A stretch of DNA of 64,000 bases from Amycolatopsis sp. 2-15 (GCF_030285625.1 NZ_CP127294.1:506001-570000), one strand, 5' to 3'. Positions 51,931 to 60,546 are shown, counted from the stretch's first letter. Program-made: numbers and translations. The notes: generated from the sequence alone by a model not told the origin.

Positions 51931-52773
51931 TCAGCCCCGCGCGAGGTCGGACAGCAAATCGCACGCACTGTCGTGCGAAGCGGGCAGGCGGACCGCCGAG
52001 ACGCGCGGCCGGTTGACCTCGCGAAGCTGCGCGTCGATCGACAGCCGGTCGTTCAGGGCCCGGCGCAAGGCCACGCCTCGCGAAGCCAGCCGGCCGTCCC
52101 GGCGGCACAGCACCGCGACCACCGACGGCCCCAACGACGCGTGGCTCTCGCCGGTGTCGAAGACCGCGCGCAACGCGTCGGCCACCAAGATCATCCCCGT
52201 GAGCCGGGGCCAGCCGGACACCGTGGTCAGGTCCATCGCCACCACCAGCAGCACGTGCTCTTCCGCGGCGCTCGCCCGGTAGACCTCGGCCAGCCGCGTC
52301 CGCAGGTAAGCCGCGGAAGGCAATCCGGTCAACGGATCCGTCACCTCGGTGTGCACCAGCTGATCCGTCGCCACGTCCGCCCAAGCCAGCGCCGTCACGC
52401 GCAGTAACCGCGCAGGTGTCGCGTCGACGTCCGGTGAGACGAAACCGTCGACCGCGTCCGGGTCGGCGAGCACGGCGTGCAGCGCCGCCAGGTCGGACAG
52501 CGTCTCCGCGAGGTTCGCGCCGGCGGCGGCCCGGGCGCGGCCGAGGCCGGCCAGCGCCGTCTCGGCGCCCGTCGCGCCGTGGCGGACCACGGCGGCGCAC
52601 ACGGCGTCCACTTCGGGCAGTGCCCAGTCGCTGGGGAAGCGCCACCCCGCGGTGAGACTGGCGGTGCGCCATCTGGCCCGCAGGGCGCGCAGGTTCCGAT
52701 CCCGGTCGAACCGGGTGCGGGACTCCGGCTCGCCGGCGGGACCGGACAGTGCCCCAGTCGCCGGTACGTCCAC
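51931..52773 (-). CDS. Degenerate GGDEF-domain protein
   Basis: A 280-residue cytoplasmic protein. A helical region (about 20-140) is followed by DPLTGLPSAAYLRTRLAEV, the canonical start of a GGDEF fold, and AMDLTTVSGWPRLTGMILVADALRAVF. The GGDEF signature itself is replaced by SVVAVLCRR, so cyclic-di-GMP synthesis is not expected. It could bind nucleotide or act in signalling. GTG 52773 (VDVPATG) follows GGAAGGAG, nine bases upstream. It is divergent from the sigma factor gene, about 266 bases away, with no clear gene between. Confidence 0.65.
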   Translation of the reverse strand: MDVPATGALSGPAGEPESRTRFDRDRNLRALRARWRTASLTAGWRFPSDWALPEVDAVCAAVVRHGATGAETALAGLGRARAAAGANLAETLSDLAALHAVLADPDAVDGFVSPDVDATPARLLRVTALAWADVATDQLVHTEVTDPLTGLPSAAYLRTRLAEVYRASAAEEHVLLVVAMDLTTVSGWPRLTGMILVADALRAVFDTGESHASLGPSVVAVLCRRDGRLASRGVALRRALNDRLSIDAQLREVNRPRVSAVRLPASHDSACDLLSDLARG

Positions 52774-53039
52774 TGGCCGCCGCTCCTTCCCGGTCGATGT
52801 CGATCTTGTCCTGCTCCACTCAGGGGACGTGACACCGCCGTCCGCGTGACGGCGTTCCGGGGTCTTTTTCGCAGGACCGCCGCAGCGACACACCCGAGGC
52901 CCGGGTGAACTTGTTGCGCCGACGGAGTCAACACGCCGACCACGAGGTGACGCGTATCGCCGCGTCCGTCACACTTGTGCTCGCGTTAGAGAGGTAGATC
53001 GTGGCTGGCCAGGCCGCGTGTGCCAGATGAAGGAGCCCT

Positions 53040-55298
53040 GTGTCCACCGTTCCCGCCGATCTGTCCGGTAAGAGCGACGCCGAGCTGATCGCCGAGGTCC
53101 GCTCAGGGAACATCGCCAGCTACGGGCCCCTTTACGAACGGCACAGCGGCGCCGCCCACAACCTCGCTCGCCAGCTCGCGCGGTCGAGCTCCGAGGCCGA
53201 CGACCTCGTGTCCGAAGCGTTCTCGAAGGTCCTCGAGACGCTGCGCGGCGGCAAAGGTCCGGACACCGCGTTCCGCGCGTACCTCCTCACCGCACTGCGC
53301 CACACCGCGTACGACAAGACCCGCCGCGACCGCCGCGTCGACCTCAACGAGGACATGAGCGACGCCGGCGGCGCCATCGGCGAGGCACTCACCGTGCCGT
53401 TCTCCGACACCGCCGTGGCCGGGCTCGAGCGCACGCTGGCCGCGAAGGCGTTCGCGCGGCTGCCGGAACGCTGGCAGGCCGTGCTGTGGCACACCGAGAT
53501 CGAGCAGCAGAGCCCGGCCGAGGTCGCGCCGCTGCTGGGCCTGACCGCCAACGGCGTGTCCGCCCTCGCCTACCGCGCCCGCGAGGGCCTGCGCCAGGCG
53601 TACCTGCAGGTCCACCTGCAGGAAACCGCCGCCGAACGCTGTCACGCCACGGCCGAGCGGCTCGGCGCGTGGACGCGCGACGGACTGTCCAAACGCGAGC
53701 GGGCCCAGGTGGAGAGCCACCTCGACGAGTGCGAGGACTGCCGCGGCCTGGCCGCCGAGCTCGCCGACGTCAACGGTGGCCTGCGCGCGATCATCGCCCC
53801 GATCGTGCTGGGCGGCGCCGCGCTGGGTTACCTCGCGACGATCGGCGCCGCGAAGGCGGGAGCGGCCACGGCGGGTGCCGCCGTCGGTGCCGGCGCTGCC
53901 GCGGCGGGCGGCGCCAAGGCCGGCGCCGCGGCCGCCGCTTCCGCGCCCCGGCAGTTCGTGGGCGTCGCGGCTTCGGGCGCCGCCATCGTGGCGGCGGTGG
54001 CGGTCGCACTGGCCGCGGCCGGCTCACCGCAGGAGATCCCCGTGGCCGCGCAGGTCCCGCCGCCGGCCGCCGCGCCCGCGGTGCCGCCGCCGGCCAAGCC
54101 CGCGCCGCCCGCACCGCCGGCCCCACCCGCACCTCCGCAGGCGCCGCCGCCCGCGGTCCCCGCGCCCCCACCCGTCCAGCCGCCGCCCGCCGCGCCACCT
54201 GCGGCTCCGCCTCCGCCGGCGACACCCGCGGCGGCGAAGATGTCGGCGACCACTCCTTCGGGTGACCTCGAACTCCAGCCCGGCGCCGGGCCCGTAAACC
54301 TGCCGATCACGGTCCGCAACGACGGCGGCAGCCCGTCCGATCCCGTCCAGGTCGCGTTGAACCTGCCGCCCGGTGTGTCCGCCGTGCCCGCGGGTGGCGG
54401 CGGCGGTGCCGTGAGCGGGTTTTCGCGCCAGGCCGACACGCCGGCGACGACCCAGCTCAGCGTCGACTGCCCCGGCGGCACCGGCACCGTGACGTGCAAA
54501 ACGGGCTCCGGCCTGCAGCCTGGCCAGACGGCCGTGCTCACCTTCCGCCTGCAAGCCGACGACTCCGCGCAGGGCGGCACCGTCACGGGTTCGGTCACGG
54601 CGGGCGCGACGATCAAGGTCGCCGTGAGCGTGAAGGTCACGGTGAAGTCGCCGCCCGACCTGCTCGCGCTGCAGGCCGACACCGACGGGCTCTCGGCGTT
54701 CCCGTGGACGCGCAACCCGCTCGTCTACGTCCGCGTCCGCAACACCGGCGACACCACGAAGCCGGTCACGGTCACGTTCGACCACTCGCTGTACCAGTCG
54801 TGGAGCCTCAGCAGTTTCCCGTGCGACTCCACCGACACGGGCGCCACGTGCACCACGCGCGGCGCGCTCGCGCCGGGCCAGCACGTGAACCTGTGGGTGC
54901 GGCTCAAGGGCCGCCCGGCGCACAACGCGGCCGTGACCGTGACCGCGACGCTCGGCAAGGCGGCGCAGCAAGCCAAGGTGTCGTTCGGCTGCTGGCTCGG
55001 GATCTGCGACGTGCCGTACCCGACGACCGGAGTCCCGCCGACGCCGTCTTCTTCCTCGACGACGACCTCGGAAACCCCCGAATCGTCCAGCTTGTCGAAG
55101 AAGCCGCCGCACCGGAAGCCGACGCCGTCGAGCACCCCGCCGGCGAAGCCGACGGACCCGGTCACCACCACCTCGCCGAGCAGTCCGGCGACCACCACGA
55201 GCGCGCCCCCGACACCGGGAAGCGGCAACTCCGGCAAACCCGGCGAGACCCCGCCGTCGATCGAGCCCCGCGGCTTTTTCGACTGGTTGAGGGGGTAG
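53040..55298 (+). CDS. ECF-type sigma factor fused to zinc finger, membrane helices and extracellular domain
   Basis: A 752-residue chain. Residues about 12-95 are sigma region 2 (YGPLYERHSGAAHNLARQLARSSSEADDLVSEAF) and 132-190 sigma region 4 (LPERWQAVLWHTEIEQQSPAEVAPLLGLTANGVSALAYRAREGLRQ). A zinc-finger motif H227-C231-C234 follows, as in anti-sigma factors. Hydrophobic segments at 252-270 and 305-328, an Ala/Pro-rich stalk (330-400), two beta-rich repeats with cysteine pairs (402-660) and a Ser/Thr/Pro tail complete it. The design is a membrane-bound sigma sensing the envelope. The sigma, zinc-finger and membrane parts are clear; the mechanism is inferred. GTG 53040 follows GAAGGAG. Confidence 0.9.
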   Translation: MSTVPADLSGKSDAELIAEVRSGNIASYGPLYERHSGAAHNLARQLARSSSEADDLVSEAFSKVLETLRGGKGPDTAFRAYLLTALRHTAYDKTRRDRRVDLNEDMSDAGGAIGEALTVPFSDTAVAGLERTLAAKAFARLPERWQAVLWHTEIEQQSPAEVAPLLGLTANGVSALAYRAREGLRQAYLQVHLQETAAERCHATAERLGAWTRDGLSKRERAQVESHLDECEDCRGLAAELADVNGGLRAIIAPIVLGGAALGYLATIGAAKAGAATAGAAVGAGAAAAGGAKAGAAAAASAPRQFVGVAASGAAIVAAVAVALAAAGSPQEIPVAAQVPPPAAAPAVPPPAKPAPPAPPAPPAPPQAPPPAVPAPPPVQPPPAAPPAAPPPPATPAAAKMSATTPSGDLELQPGAGPVNLPITVRNDGGSPSDPVQVALNLPPGVSAVPAGGGGGAVSGFSRQADTPATTQLSVDCPGGTGTVTCKTGSGLQPGQTAVLTFRLQADDSAQGGTVTGSVTAGATIKVAVSVKVTVKSPPDLLALQADTDGLSAFPWTRNPLVYVRVRNTGDTTKPVTVTFDHSLYQSWSLSSFPCDSTDTGATCTTRGALAPGQHVNLWVRLKGRPAHNAAVTVTATLGKAAQQAKVSFGCWLGICDVPYPTTGVPPTPSSSSTTTSETPESSSLSKKPPHRKPTPSSTPPAKPTDPVTTTSPSSPATTTSAPPTPGSGNSGKPGETPPSIEPRGFFDWLRG

Positions 55299-55308
55299 CG
55301 TCGCCCAG

Positions 55309-55812
55309 GTGCGAGGGTTCCTGGCGAAGCACCGCGAGCTGCTGCGGTTCGCCGTGGTCGGCGGGATCAGCTTCCTGATCACCACGGCGATCACGTATGT
55401 CCTGAAGTTCACCGTGCTGCGGGCCAACCCCGTCACGGCGCTCATCATCGGCGTGCTGATCGCCACGATCTTCTCCTACGTCGCCAACCGCGAGTGGTCC
55501 TTCCGCACCCGCGGTGGCCGCGAGCGCACCCACGAGGCCGCGCTGTTCTTCCTCATCAGCGGCGTCGCGCTGGGGCTCAACGCGTTGCCGCAGTGGATCT
55601 CGCGCTACGTGCTCGACCTGCAGCAGCCGCACCTCACGCTGCTCGGGCAGGAAGTCGCCGACTTCGTGAGCGGCATGATCCTCGGGACGCTGCTCGGCAC
55701 GCTGTTCCGCTGGTGGGCGTTCAAGAAGTGGGTGTTCCCCACGGAGGGTGCCCGCCTGCGTGCGGTCCGGTCATCGGACGATGCGGACATTTCCGACCGG
55801 AAGGCCGCCTGA
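55309..55812 (+). CDS. GtrA-family membrane protein
   Basis: A 167-residue protein with four transmembrane helices of the GtrA/DPMS type (LLRFAVVGGISFLITTAITYVLKF; NREWSFRTRGGRERTHEAALFFLISG; WWAFKKWVFP). GtrA proteins help flip or position polyprenyl-phosphate sugars for envelope glycosylation. GTG 55309 lies 10 bases after the sigma factor gene, so it is probably co-transcribed with it. It is a close paralogue of the next gene. The position corresponds to mycobacterial Rv3277. Confidence 0.9.
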   Translation: MRGFLAKHRELLRFAVVGGISFLITTAITYVLKFTVLRANPVTALIIGVLIATIFSYVANREWSFRTRGGRERTHEAALFFLISGVALGLNALPQWISRYVLDLQQPHLTLLGQEVADFVSGMILGTLLGTLFRWWAFKKWVFPTEGARLRAVRSSDDADISDRKAA

Positions 55813-55849
55813 GACCCGCGGTGACCTCGGGTTCTCTAAACTGGCGGGC

Positions 55850-56374
55850 GTGACCGTTGTCGAGACCGTGCTGGCCCGCACGCCGGAGCCACTGCGCTCG
55901 GTGCTCATCAAGCACCGGGAGATGCTGAAGTTCGCGATCGTCGGCGGCACGACCTTCGTGGTCGACAACGGCATCTGGTACCTGCTCAAGCTCAGCGTCC
56001 TCGAGTCGAAGCCGACGACCGCGAAGGCCATCGCCATCATCGTGGCCACGATCGTGTCGTACGTGCTCAACCGCGAGTGGTCCTTCCGCACCCGGGGCGG
56101 GCGCGGAACGACCCACGAGGCCGCGTTGTTCTTCGCGATCAGCGGTGTGGCCGTGGTGGTGAACCTGATCCCGCTCTACGTCTCGCGATACGTGCTGCAC
56201 CTCGAAGAGCCCTTCGTCTCGAGGTTCGTGCAGGAGATCGCCGACTTCGCGACCGGCTCGATCATCGGCATGCTGCTGGCGATGGTGTTCCGGTACTGGG
56301 GTTTCAAGAAGTGGGTCTTCCCGGCCGAGCTGGGCGAACGTCGACGTGAGCAGGTCACGCGCTTGCCGCGGTAA
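55850..56374 (+). CDS. GtrA-family membrane protein, second copy
   Basis: A 174-residue paralogue with four helices and the shared signatures REMLKFAIVGGTTFVVDNGIWYLLKL, NREWSFRTRGGRGTTHEAALFF and YWGFKKWVFP. GTG 55850 is 37 bases after the first copy. The two copies differ mainly at their termini. Tandem duplication next to the sigma factor fusion suggests the pair is part of one envelope-related operon. Which polyprenyl sugar it handles is unknown. Confidence 0.9.
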   Translation: MTVVETVLARTPEPLRSVLIKHREMLKFAIVGGTTFVVDNGIWYLLKLSVLESKPTTAKAIAIIVATIVSYVLNREWSFRTRGGRGTTHEAALFFAISGVAVVVNLIPLYVSRYVLHLEEPFVSRFVQEIADFATGSIIGMLLAMVFRYWGFKKWVFPAELGERRREQVTRLPR

Positions 56375-56379
56375 CTTGG

Positions 56380-56408
56380 TTGCTCGCGGACATGTACTTG
56401 TCTAGAGT
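56380..56408 (+). promoter_or_regulatory. Candidate sigma-70 promoter for the NmrA-like gene
   Basis: TTGCTC at 56380-56385 and TAGAGT at 56403-56408 are spaced by 17 bases, a good -35/-10 pair. It lies about 187 bases before the NmrA-like start, leaving a long leader with several hairpins. Confidence 0.55.
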
Positions 56409-56500
56409 CATGCTTGTTGTTGTTCCTTCTTGAGACGCCGCCCGGGGTCGACCGGGCCGGTGGGACGAATCCGAGGTGGTCGCCGAGCGCGAAGAGGACC

Positions 56501-56569
56501 GCACCCGTTCACGGGTGCCGGTTGGCACCTTTTCCCGTCTCGCGCCCTCGCACGCCCTCGTGCGTTTTT
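56501..56569 (+). promoter_or_regulatory. Leader with competing hairpins and two terminator-like stems
   Basis: GCACCCGT (56501-56508) pairs with ACGGGTGC (56511-56518). The overlapping GGTGCC (56514-56519) pairs with GGCACC (56524-56529) and is followed by four T residues. A third stem CGCACG-CCCT-CGTGCG (56549-56564) is followed by five T residues. The ribosome site AAGGAG starts at 56581. The first two stems exclude each other, as in attenuators. Confidence 0.45.
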
Positions 56570-56594
56570 CGTTCTGTCTCAAGGAGTTCTTTTC

Positions 56595-57428
56595 GTGATC
56601 CTCGTTCTCGGCGCCACCGGCAAGGTCGGCCGCGCCCTCGTTCCCGCACTGCTGGACGCCGGTGCCCCCGTCCGCGCCCTCACGCGCGACCCGGCCCGCG
56701 CCCGCATCGATCCCCGCGCCGAAGTCGTGCGTGGCGATCTCGACGACGTCGGTTCCGTGCCGCTGGCCGGCGTTTCGCGCGTGTTCGTGCTGACCTCCGG
56801 CCACGGCGGTGACTCGGCCGCGCGGGAAACCGCGCTGGCCGCCGCGGCCGCCCGGGCCGGCGTCGCCCACCTCGTGAAGCTGTCCACCACGGGCGTCCAC
56901 TTCGGACAGACAGACCCGATCACCCTCGCCCACGCCCACGCGGAGCAGGCGATCCGCGGAGCCGGCCCCGCGTGGACGATCCTGCGCCCCGGCGCGTTCA
57001 TGGACAACCGCCGCTTCTGGCTCCACTCCGCCCGAACGGACGGCGCCGTGTACGTGCCCGAGGGCGACCCCGCGTCGGCCCTGGTGCACGTGCGCGACAT
57101 CGCCGCCGTCGCCACGCTCGCGCTCACCACCCCCGGCCACGAGGGCGCCACCTACGAGCTCACCGGCGGCGAAGCCCTCACACCCGCTCAGCAGGTCGCC
57201 ATCCTCGGCGACGCGCTGGGCCGGGCGGTGCGCTACGTCGAAGAGCCCGAACCCGCCGCCCGCGCCCGTATGCTCGCCCTGGGCTGGCCGGCTCAGGCGA
57301 TCGACGGCACGTTCGAGCTGAAGCGCCAGTCGGCCGGCCGGGAGGACGTCGTGTTCGACACGGTGGAACGGTTGCTGGGCCGCAAACCGCTGACGTTCGC
57401 CGAGTGGGCCAGGGAAGCCGCCGGGTGA
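56595..57428 (+). CDS. NmrA/SDR-like NAD(P)H-binding protein
   Basis: A 277-residue atypical SDR. VILVLGATGKVGRALVPALLDAG holds GATGKVG for the dinucleotide, followed by RALTRDPARARI and VKLSTTGVHFGQ. The active-site tyrosine of classical SDRs is absent, so a sensor or quinone-reductase-like role is more likely (NmrA/QOR2 relatives). C-terminal YELTGGEALTPAQQVAILGDALGR is typical. GTG 56595 follows AAGGAG. The long structured leader suggests regulated expression. Confidence 0.88.
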   Translation: MILVLGATGKVGRALVPALLDAGAPVRALTRDPARARIDPRAEVVRGDLDDVGSVPLAGVSRVFVLTSGHGGDSAARETALAAAAARAGVAHLVKLSTTGVHFGQTDPITLAHAHAEQAIRGAGPAWTILRPGAFMDNRRFWLHSARTDGAVYVPEGDPASALVHVRDIAAVATLALTTPGHEGATYELTGGEALTPAQQVAILGDALGRAVRYVEEPEPAARARMLALGWPAQAIDGTFELKRQSAGREDVVFDTVERLLGRKPLTFAEWAREAAG

Positions 57429-57489
57429 CCAAGGCGAGAACCGGTCCCCGGCTGCGGTCCCAGCCTCGGCCTCCGGAAGGGGGCGCGAG

Positions 57490-57722
57490 GTGGACGCGGA
57501 ACCGGCGGTGCGCTGGTTCCGGTCCACCGCACGGCGGGCCGGCACTGGCGGCGCCGGACCCAGGTCGCGCTGTGGGCCACGGTGGCCGGCTTCGCCGGGC
57601 TCGCAGCCGTGCTCTGGTTCGACTTCACGGCGCTCGCCGCTCGGCTTAGCGCGGCACCGGCTCCGCCGGCCAGCGGACCTCGCCGACGTCGTCCGGGCGG
57701 GGCACCTTCAGGAACAGGCTGA
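57490..57722 (+). pseudogene. Small membrane protein with apparent one-base frame break
   Basis: GTG 57490, with GGAAGGGGG upstream, begins VDAEPAVRWFRSTARR. A different frame then reads HWRRRTQVALWATVAGFAGLAAVLWFDFTALAARLS, a basic stretch followed by a convincing transmembrane helix. Neither frame has both a start and the helix. One added base at about 57535-57550 would join them. The combined frame runs past the end of the opposed kinase gene, so the true end is uncertain. No family is recognised. Confidence 0.35.
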
Positions 57723-58935
57723 AGATCGCCGGGCGCTTGTTGGACAGTTCGAGGCGGCCGCCGTCGGCTTCGACGAGGGCGCGGGCCAGGGCGAGGCCGA
57801 CGCCGGTGGAGCCGCCGCCGGAGAAGCCGCGTTCGAAGATGTGCGGGGCGAGCTCGTCGGGCACGCCGGAGCCGGTGTCGCCGACCTCGATGACGACGGT
57901 GGCATCGGACTCGCCGCGGCGGGCGGCGAGGGTGACGGTGCCGGCGCCGTGGCGCAGCGCGTTGTCCAGGAGGACGCCGATGACCTCGCGCAGGCGGCCG
58001 GGGGTCGCGCGGGCCATGAGGCCGTCGGCGATCTTCAGGCGCAGGTTGCGGCCCTCGACGCGCAGCAGCTGGCGCCACTCCTCCGCGACCTGGGGCAGCG
58101 TCGCGTGCAGGTCGACGGGCTCGGCGTCCACCTCGCGGGCCGCGCGGGCGGCGGCGAGCAGTTCGTCGAGGGCTTCGGCCAGCCGGTCGGCTTGCTCCTG
58201 CGCGGCGCGCGACTCCTCGACGACGTCGGGATCGCCGTGCATCGTCAGCGGTTCCAGCCTCAGCTGCAACGCGGTGAGCCGGCTGCGCAGCTGGTGCGAG
58301 ACGTCGCCGACGAGCTGCCGCTCCCGCTGCACGAGCTGCGCCAGCGCCGAGGCCGACGTGTCCAGCGCCTCCGCGACCATGTCCAGCTCGGCCACGCGGT
58401 ACCGGCCGGGGTCGGGCCGGAAGTCGCCGCCGCCGAGGCGCGACGCGCGGTCCGCGACGTGCCGCAACGGTTTCGCCAGGCGGCGCGCCGTCACCGTCGC
58501 CACCACCGCGCCGGTACCGACGGACAGCACCACCAGCAGCACCACCAGCAGCGTCACCTGCGTCTGCTTCGTGCGCACGGGACCTCGCGGGATCGACAAG
58601 ATCACCTCGCCGTGGCGTGCCGTCGGCACGATCTCCACGACCGGGTCGGGCCCGGGGTTGACGCCGAGGTGCTTCTCGATCAGCCCGTCGCCGCGGACCT
58701 CCAGGAACCCGCCGTGCGGCACGCCGACCCGGAACTGCTGGATGTCGATGTCGTCGCCGTTGGCGACCTGTGTGTCGACGGTCGCGGCGATCACGCGCGC
58801 GCGTTCGGCCAGGCTCTCCCGGTTGAGGTTCTCCACCAGCCGCCAGGCCGTGACGCCGAGCGGGATGCCGAGCACGGCCGCGGTCACGAGCACGGCCAGC
58901 AGGATCGCCATCAGGATGCGGCGGCGCATGCTCAT
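57646..58935 (-). CDS. Sensor histidine kinase
   Basis: A 429-residue membrane kinase: two transmembrane helices (about 8-30 and 127-150) flank a roughly 95-residue extracellular sensor. It then has a HAMP region, a dimerisation domain with phospho-acceptor H214 in DVSHQLRSRLTAL, and an HATPase domain (VIGVLLDNALRHGAG, GDTGSGVPDEL, GGSTGVGLALARALVEADGG). Start ATG 58935 is nine bases after the response-regulator stop. Signal unknown. Confidence 0.93.
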   Translation of the reverse strand: MSMRRRILMAILLAVLVTAAVLGIPLGVTAWRLVENLNRESLAERARVIAATVDTQVANGDDIDIQQFRVGVPHGGFLEVRGDGLIEKHLGVNPGPDPVVEIVPTARHGEVILSIPRGPVRTKQTQVTLLVVLLVVLSVGTGAVVATVTARRLAKPLRHVADRASRLGGGDFRPDPGRYRVAELDMVAEALDTSASALAQLVQRERQLVGDVSHQLRSRLTALQLRLEPLTMHGDPDVVEESRAAQEQADRLAEALDELLAAARAAREVDAEPVDLHATLPQVAEEWRQLLRVEGRNLRLKIADGLMARATPGRLREVIGVLLDNALRHGAGTVTLAARRGESDATVVIEVGDTGSGVPDELAPHIFERGFSGGGSTGVGLALARALVEADGGRLELSNKRPAIFSLFLKVPRPDDVGEVRWPAEPVPR

Positions 58936-58944
58936 CGCGCGGCG

Positions 58945-59646
58945 CTATTCGACGTTGAAGCGGAAGCCGACACCTCGGACGGTCGCAATGCGCCGTTCGC
59001 CGTCGGAGTGGGTGGACTTGGCGGGGCGACCGGCCGCCTCGTCGGCCGCGACGGCGAGCTTGCGCCGCAGCCAGGACATGTGCATGTCGAGCGTTTTCGA
59101 CGTCTTGGACTCCAGGTCGTTCCACACCTCGGCGAGGATCTCGTCGCGGCTCACGACCTGGCCCGCGCGGCTCATCAGCACGCGCAGCAGCTCGAACTCC
59201 TTGTTCGCCAGCTGCACCTCGTGCAGGTCGACGGTGACGAGCCGCGCGCCGAGGTCCATGCGGACGCCCCCGGACTCGAGCACCTCCGGCACCCGGCGGC
59301 GCAAGAGCGCGCGGATGCGGGCCAGCAGCTCCGCCAGGCGGAACGGTTTGGCCACGTAGTCGTCGGCCCCCGCGTCGAGCCCGACGACGAAGTCGACCTC
59401 GTCGGTGCGAGCGGTGAGCATCAGCACCGGCAGTTCGGTGCCGCCGGCGCGCAGTCTGCGGCACACCTCCAGCCCGTCCATGCCGGGCAGCCCCAGGTCG
59501 AGCACGAGCAGGTCGACGCGGTTGGCGGAGGTGGCGCCGAGCACCGCCGGTCCGTCGGTGACGACCTCGACCTCGTACCCCTCTCGCTGCAGCGCCCGGG
59601 ACAGCGGCTCGGCGATGGTGGGGTCGTCTTCGGCAAGTAGGACCAT
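58945..59646 (-). CDS. OmpR/PhoB-family response regulator
   Basis: A 233-residue regulator. The receiver domain (about 1-115) has acidic D7/D8, phospho-acceptor D50 (VLDLGLPG) and K100 in VAKPF. The winged-helix output (about 130-230) reads LANKEFELLRVLMSRAGQVVSRDEILAEVW ... VRGVGFRFNVE. Paired with the kinase downstream. The start at ATG 59646 is preferred over GTG 59652. Divergent from hisN. Confidence 0.94.
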   Translation of the reverse strand: MVLLAEDDPTIAEPLSRALQREGYEVEVVTDGPAVLGATSANRVDLLVLDLGLPGMDGLEVCRRLRAGGTELPVLMLTARTDEVDFVVGLDAGADDYVAKPFRLAELLARIRALLRRRVPEVLESGGVRMDLGARLVTVDLHEVQLANKEFELLRVLMSRAGQVVSRDEILAEVWNDLESKTSKTLDMHMSWLRRKLAVAADEAAGRPAKSTHSDGERRIATVRGVGFRFNVE

Positions 59647-59688
59647 GCTCACCTCGCCAACCTTACGGCGAACACCCGTGAAACCATC

Positions 59689-60477
59689 GTGACCGTGCCT
59701 GGCTACGAGGATGATCTGCCCCTTGCCACCCGGCTGGCTGACGCCGCCGACGCGATCACCACAGCGCGTTTCCGCGCGCTCGACCTCTCGGTGTCCCGCA
59801 AACCCGACCGCACCCCGGTGACCGACGCCGACACCGCCGTCGAGGACGCCATCCGTGCGATCCTCGCCACAGAGCGCCCCGGCGACGCCGTCGCGGGCGA
59901 AGAACGCGGGGGTACGGCCGGCTCGACCGGCCGCGCGTGGGTGCTCGACCCGATCGACGGGACCAAGAACTTCCTGCGCGGCGTGCCGGTCTGGGCGACG
60001 CTGATCGCGCTGGTCGAGGACGGCTCGCCCGTCGTCGGCATGATCACCGCGCCGCTGCTGGGCCGCCGCTGGTGGGCTTCGCGTGGCGATGGCGCGTACA
60101 GCAGCGACACGGCCGGCGTGCGGCGGCTCGCGGTGTCGGCCGTGGCTTCGCTGGAAGACGCGTACCTCTCCACGACGGACCTCAACACGTGGACCGAGTA
60201 CCACTCCCGCGAGAAGTACCTCGCCCTGACGGAGGCGTGCTGGGAGAGCCGCGCGTTCGGCGACTTCTGGCAGCACTGCCTCGTGGCGGAAGGCGCGCTG
60301 GACCTGGCGGCCGAGTGCATCGTGAACCCGTGGGACGTCGCGGCCGCACAGGTCCTCGTGACGGAAGCCGGCGGGCGGTTCAGCGACCTGACGGGCGCGG
60401 CGACCTACGAGGGCGGCTCGGCGTTGTCGAGCAACGGCGCGCTGCACGACGCCGCGCTGGCCGTGCTCAAGCGCTGA
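59689..60477 (+). CDS. hisN: Histidinol-phosphatase / inositol-monophosphatase family
   Basis: A 262-residue metal-dependent phosphatase. The metal-binding sites EERGG (E of GEE), DPIDGTKNFLRG (DPIDGT signature) and NPWDVAA are all present. In actinobacteria the HisN-type member performs the histidinol-phosphate step, and the FLRGVP and WTEYHSREKY features fit it better than plain IMPase. GTG 59689, with an in-frame GTG at 59695. Divergent from the two-component genes. Confidence 0.87.
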   Translation: MTVPGYEDDLPLATRLADAADAITTARFRALDLSVSRKPDRTPVTDADTAVEDAIRAILATERPGDAVAGEERGGTAGSTGRAWVLDPIDGTKNFLRGVPVWATLIALVEDGSPVVGMITAPLLGRRWWASRGDGAYSSDTAGVRRLAVSAVASLEDAYLSTTDLNTWTEYHSREKYLALTEACWESRAFGDFWQHCLVAEGALDLAAECIVNPWDVAAAQVLVTEAGGRFSDLTGAATYEGGSALSSNGALHDAALAVLKR

Positions 60478-60546
60478 GCCGGCCTGCTCCTATATCTGCT
60501 CCGACCGGCTCGTGGGTGGCGGTTCGCCCCGCCACCTGCGGACGGT

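Noticed and set aside
53870..54260. Repeated Ala/Gly and Pro-rich coding sequence as a possible DNA repeat or mobile element
   Set aside because: The repetition is explained by the Ala/Pro-rich membrane and stalk region of the sigma fusion.
56410..56433. A seven-codon ORF with three valine codons before the NmrA-like gene, like an attenuator leader peptide
   Set aside because: Its ATG lies at or before the expected transcription start of the candidate promoter and it has no ribosome site.
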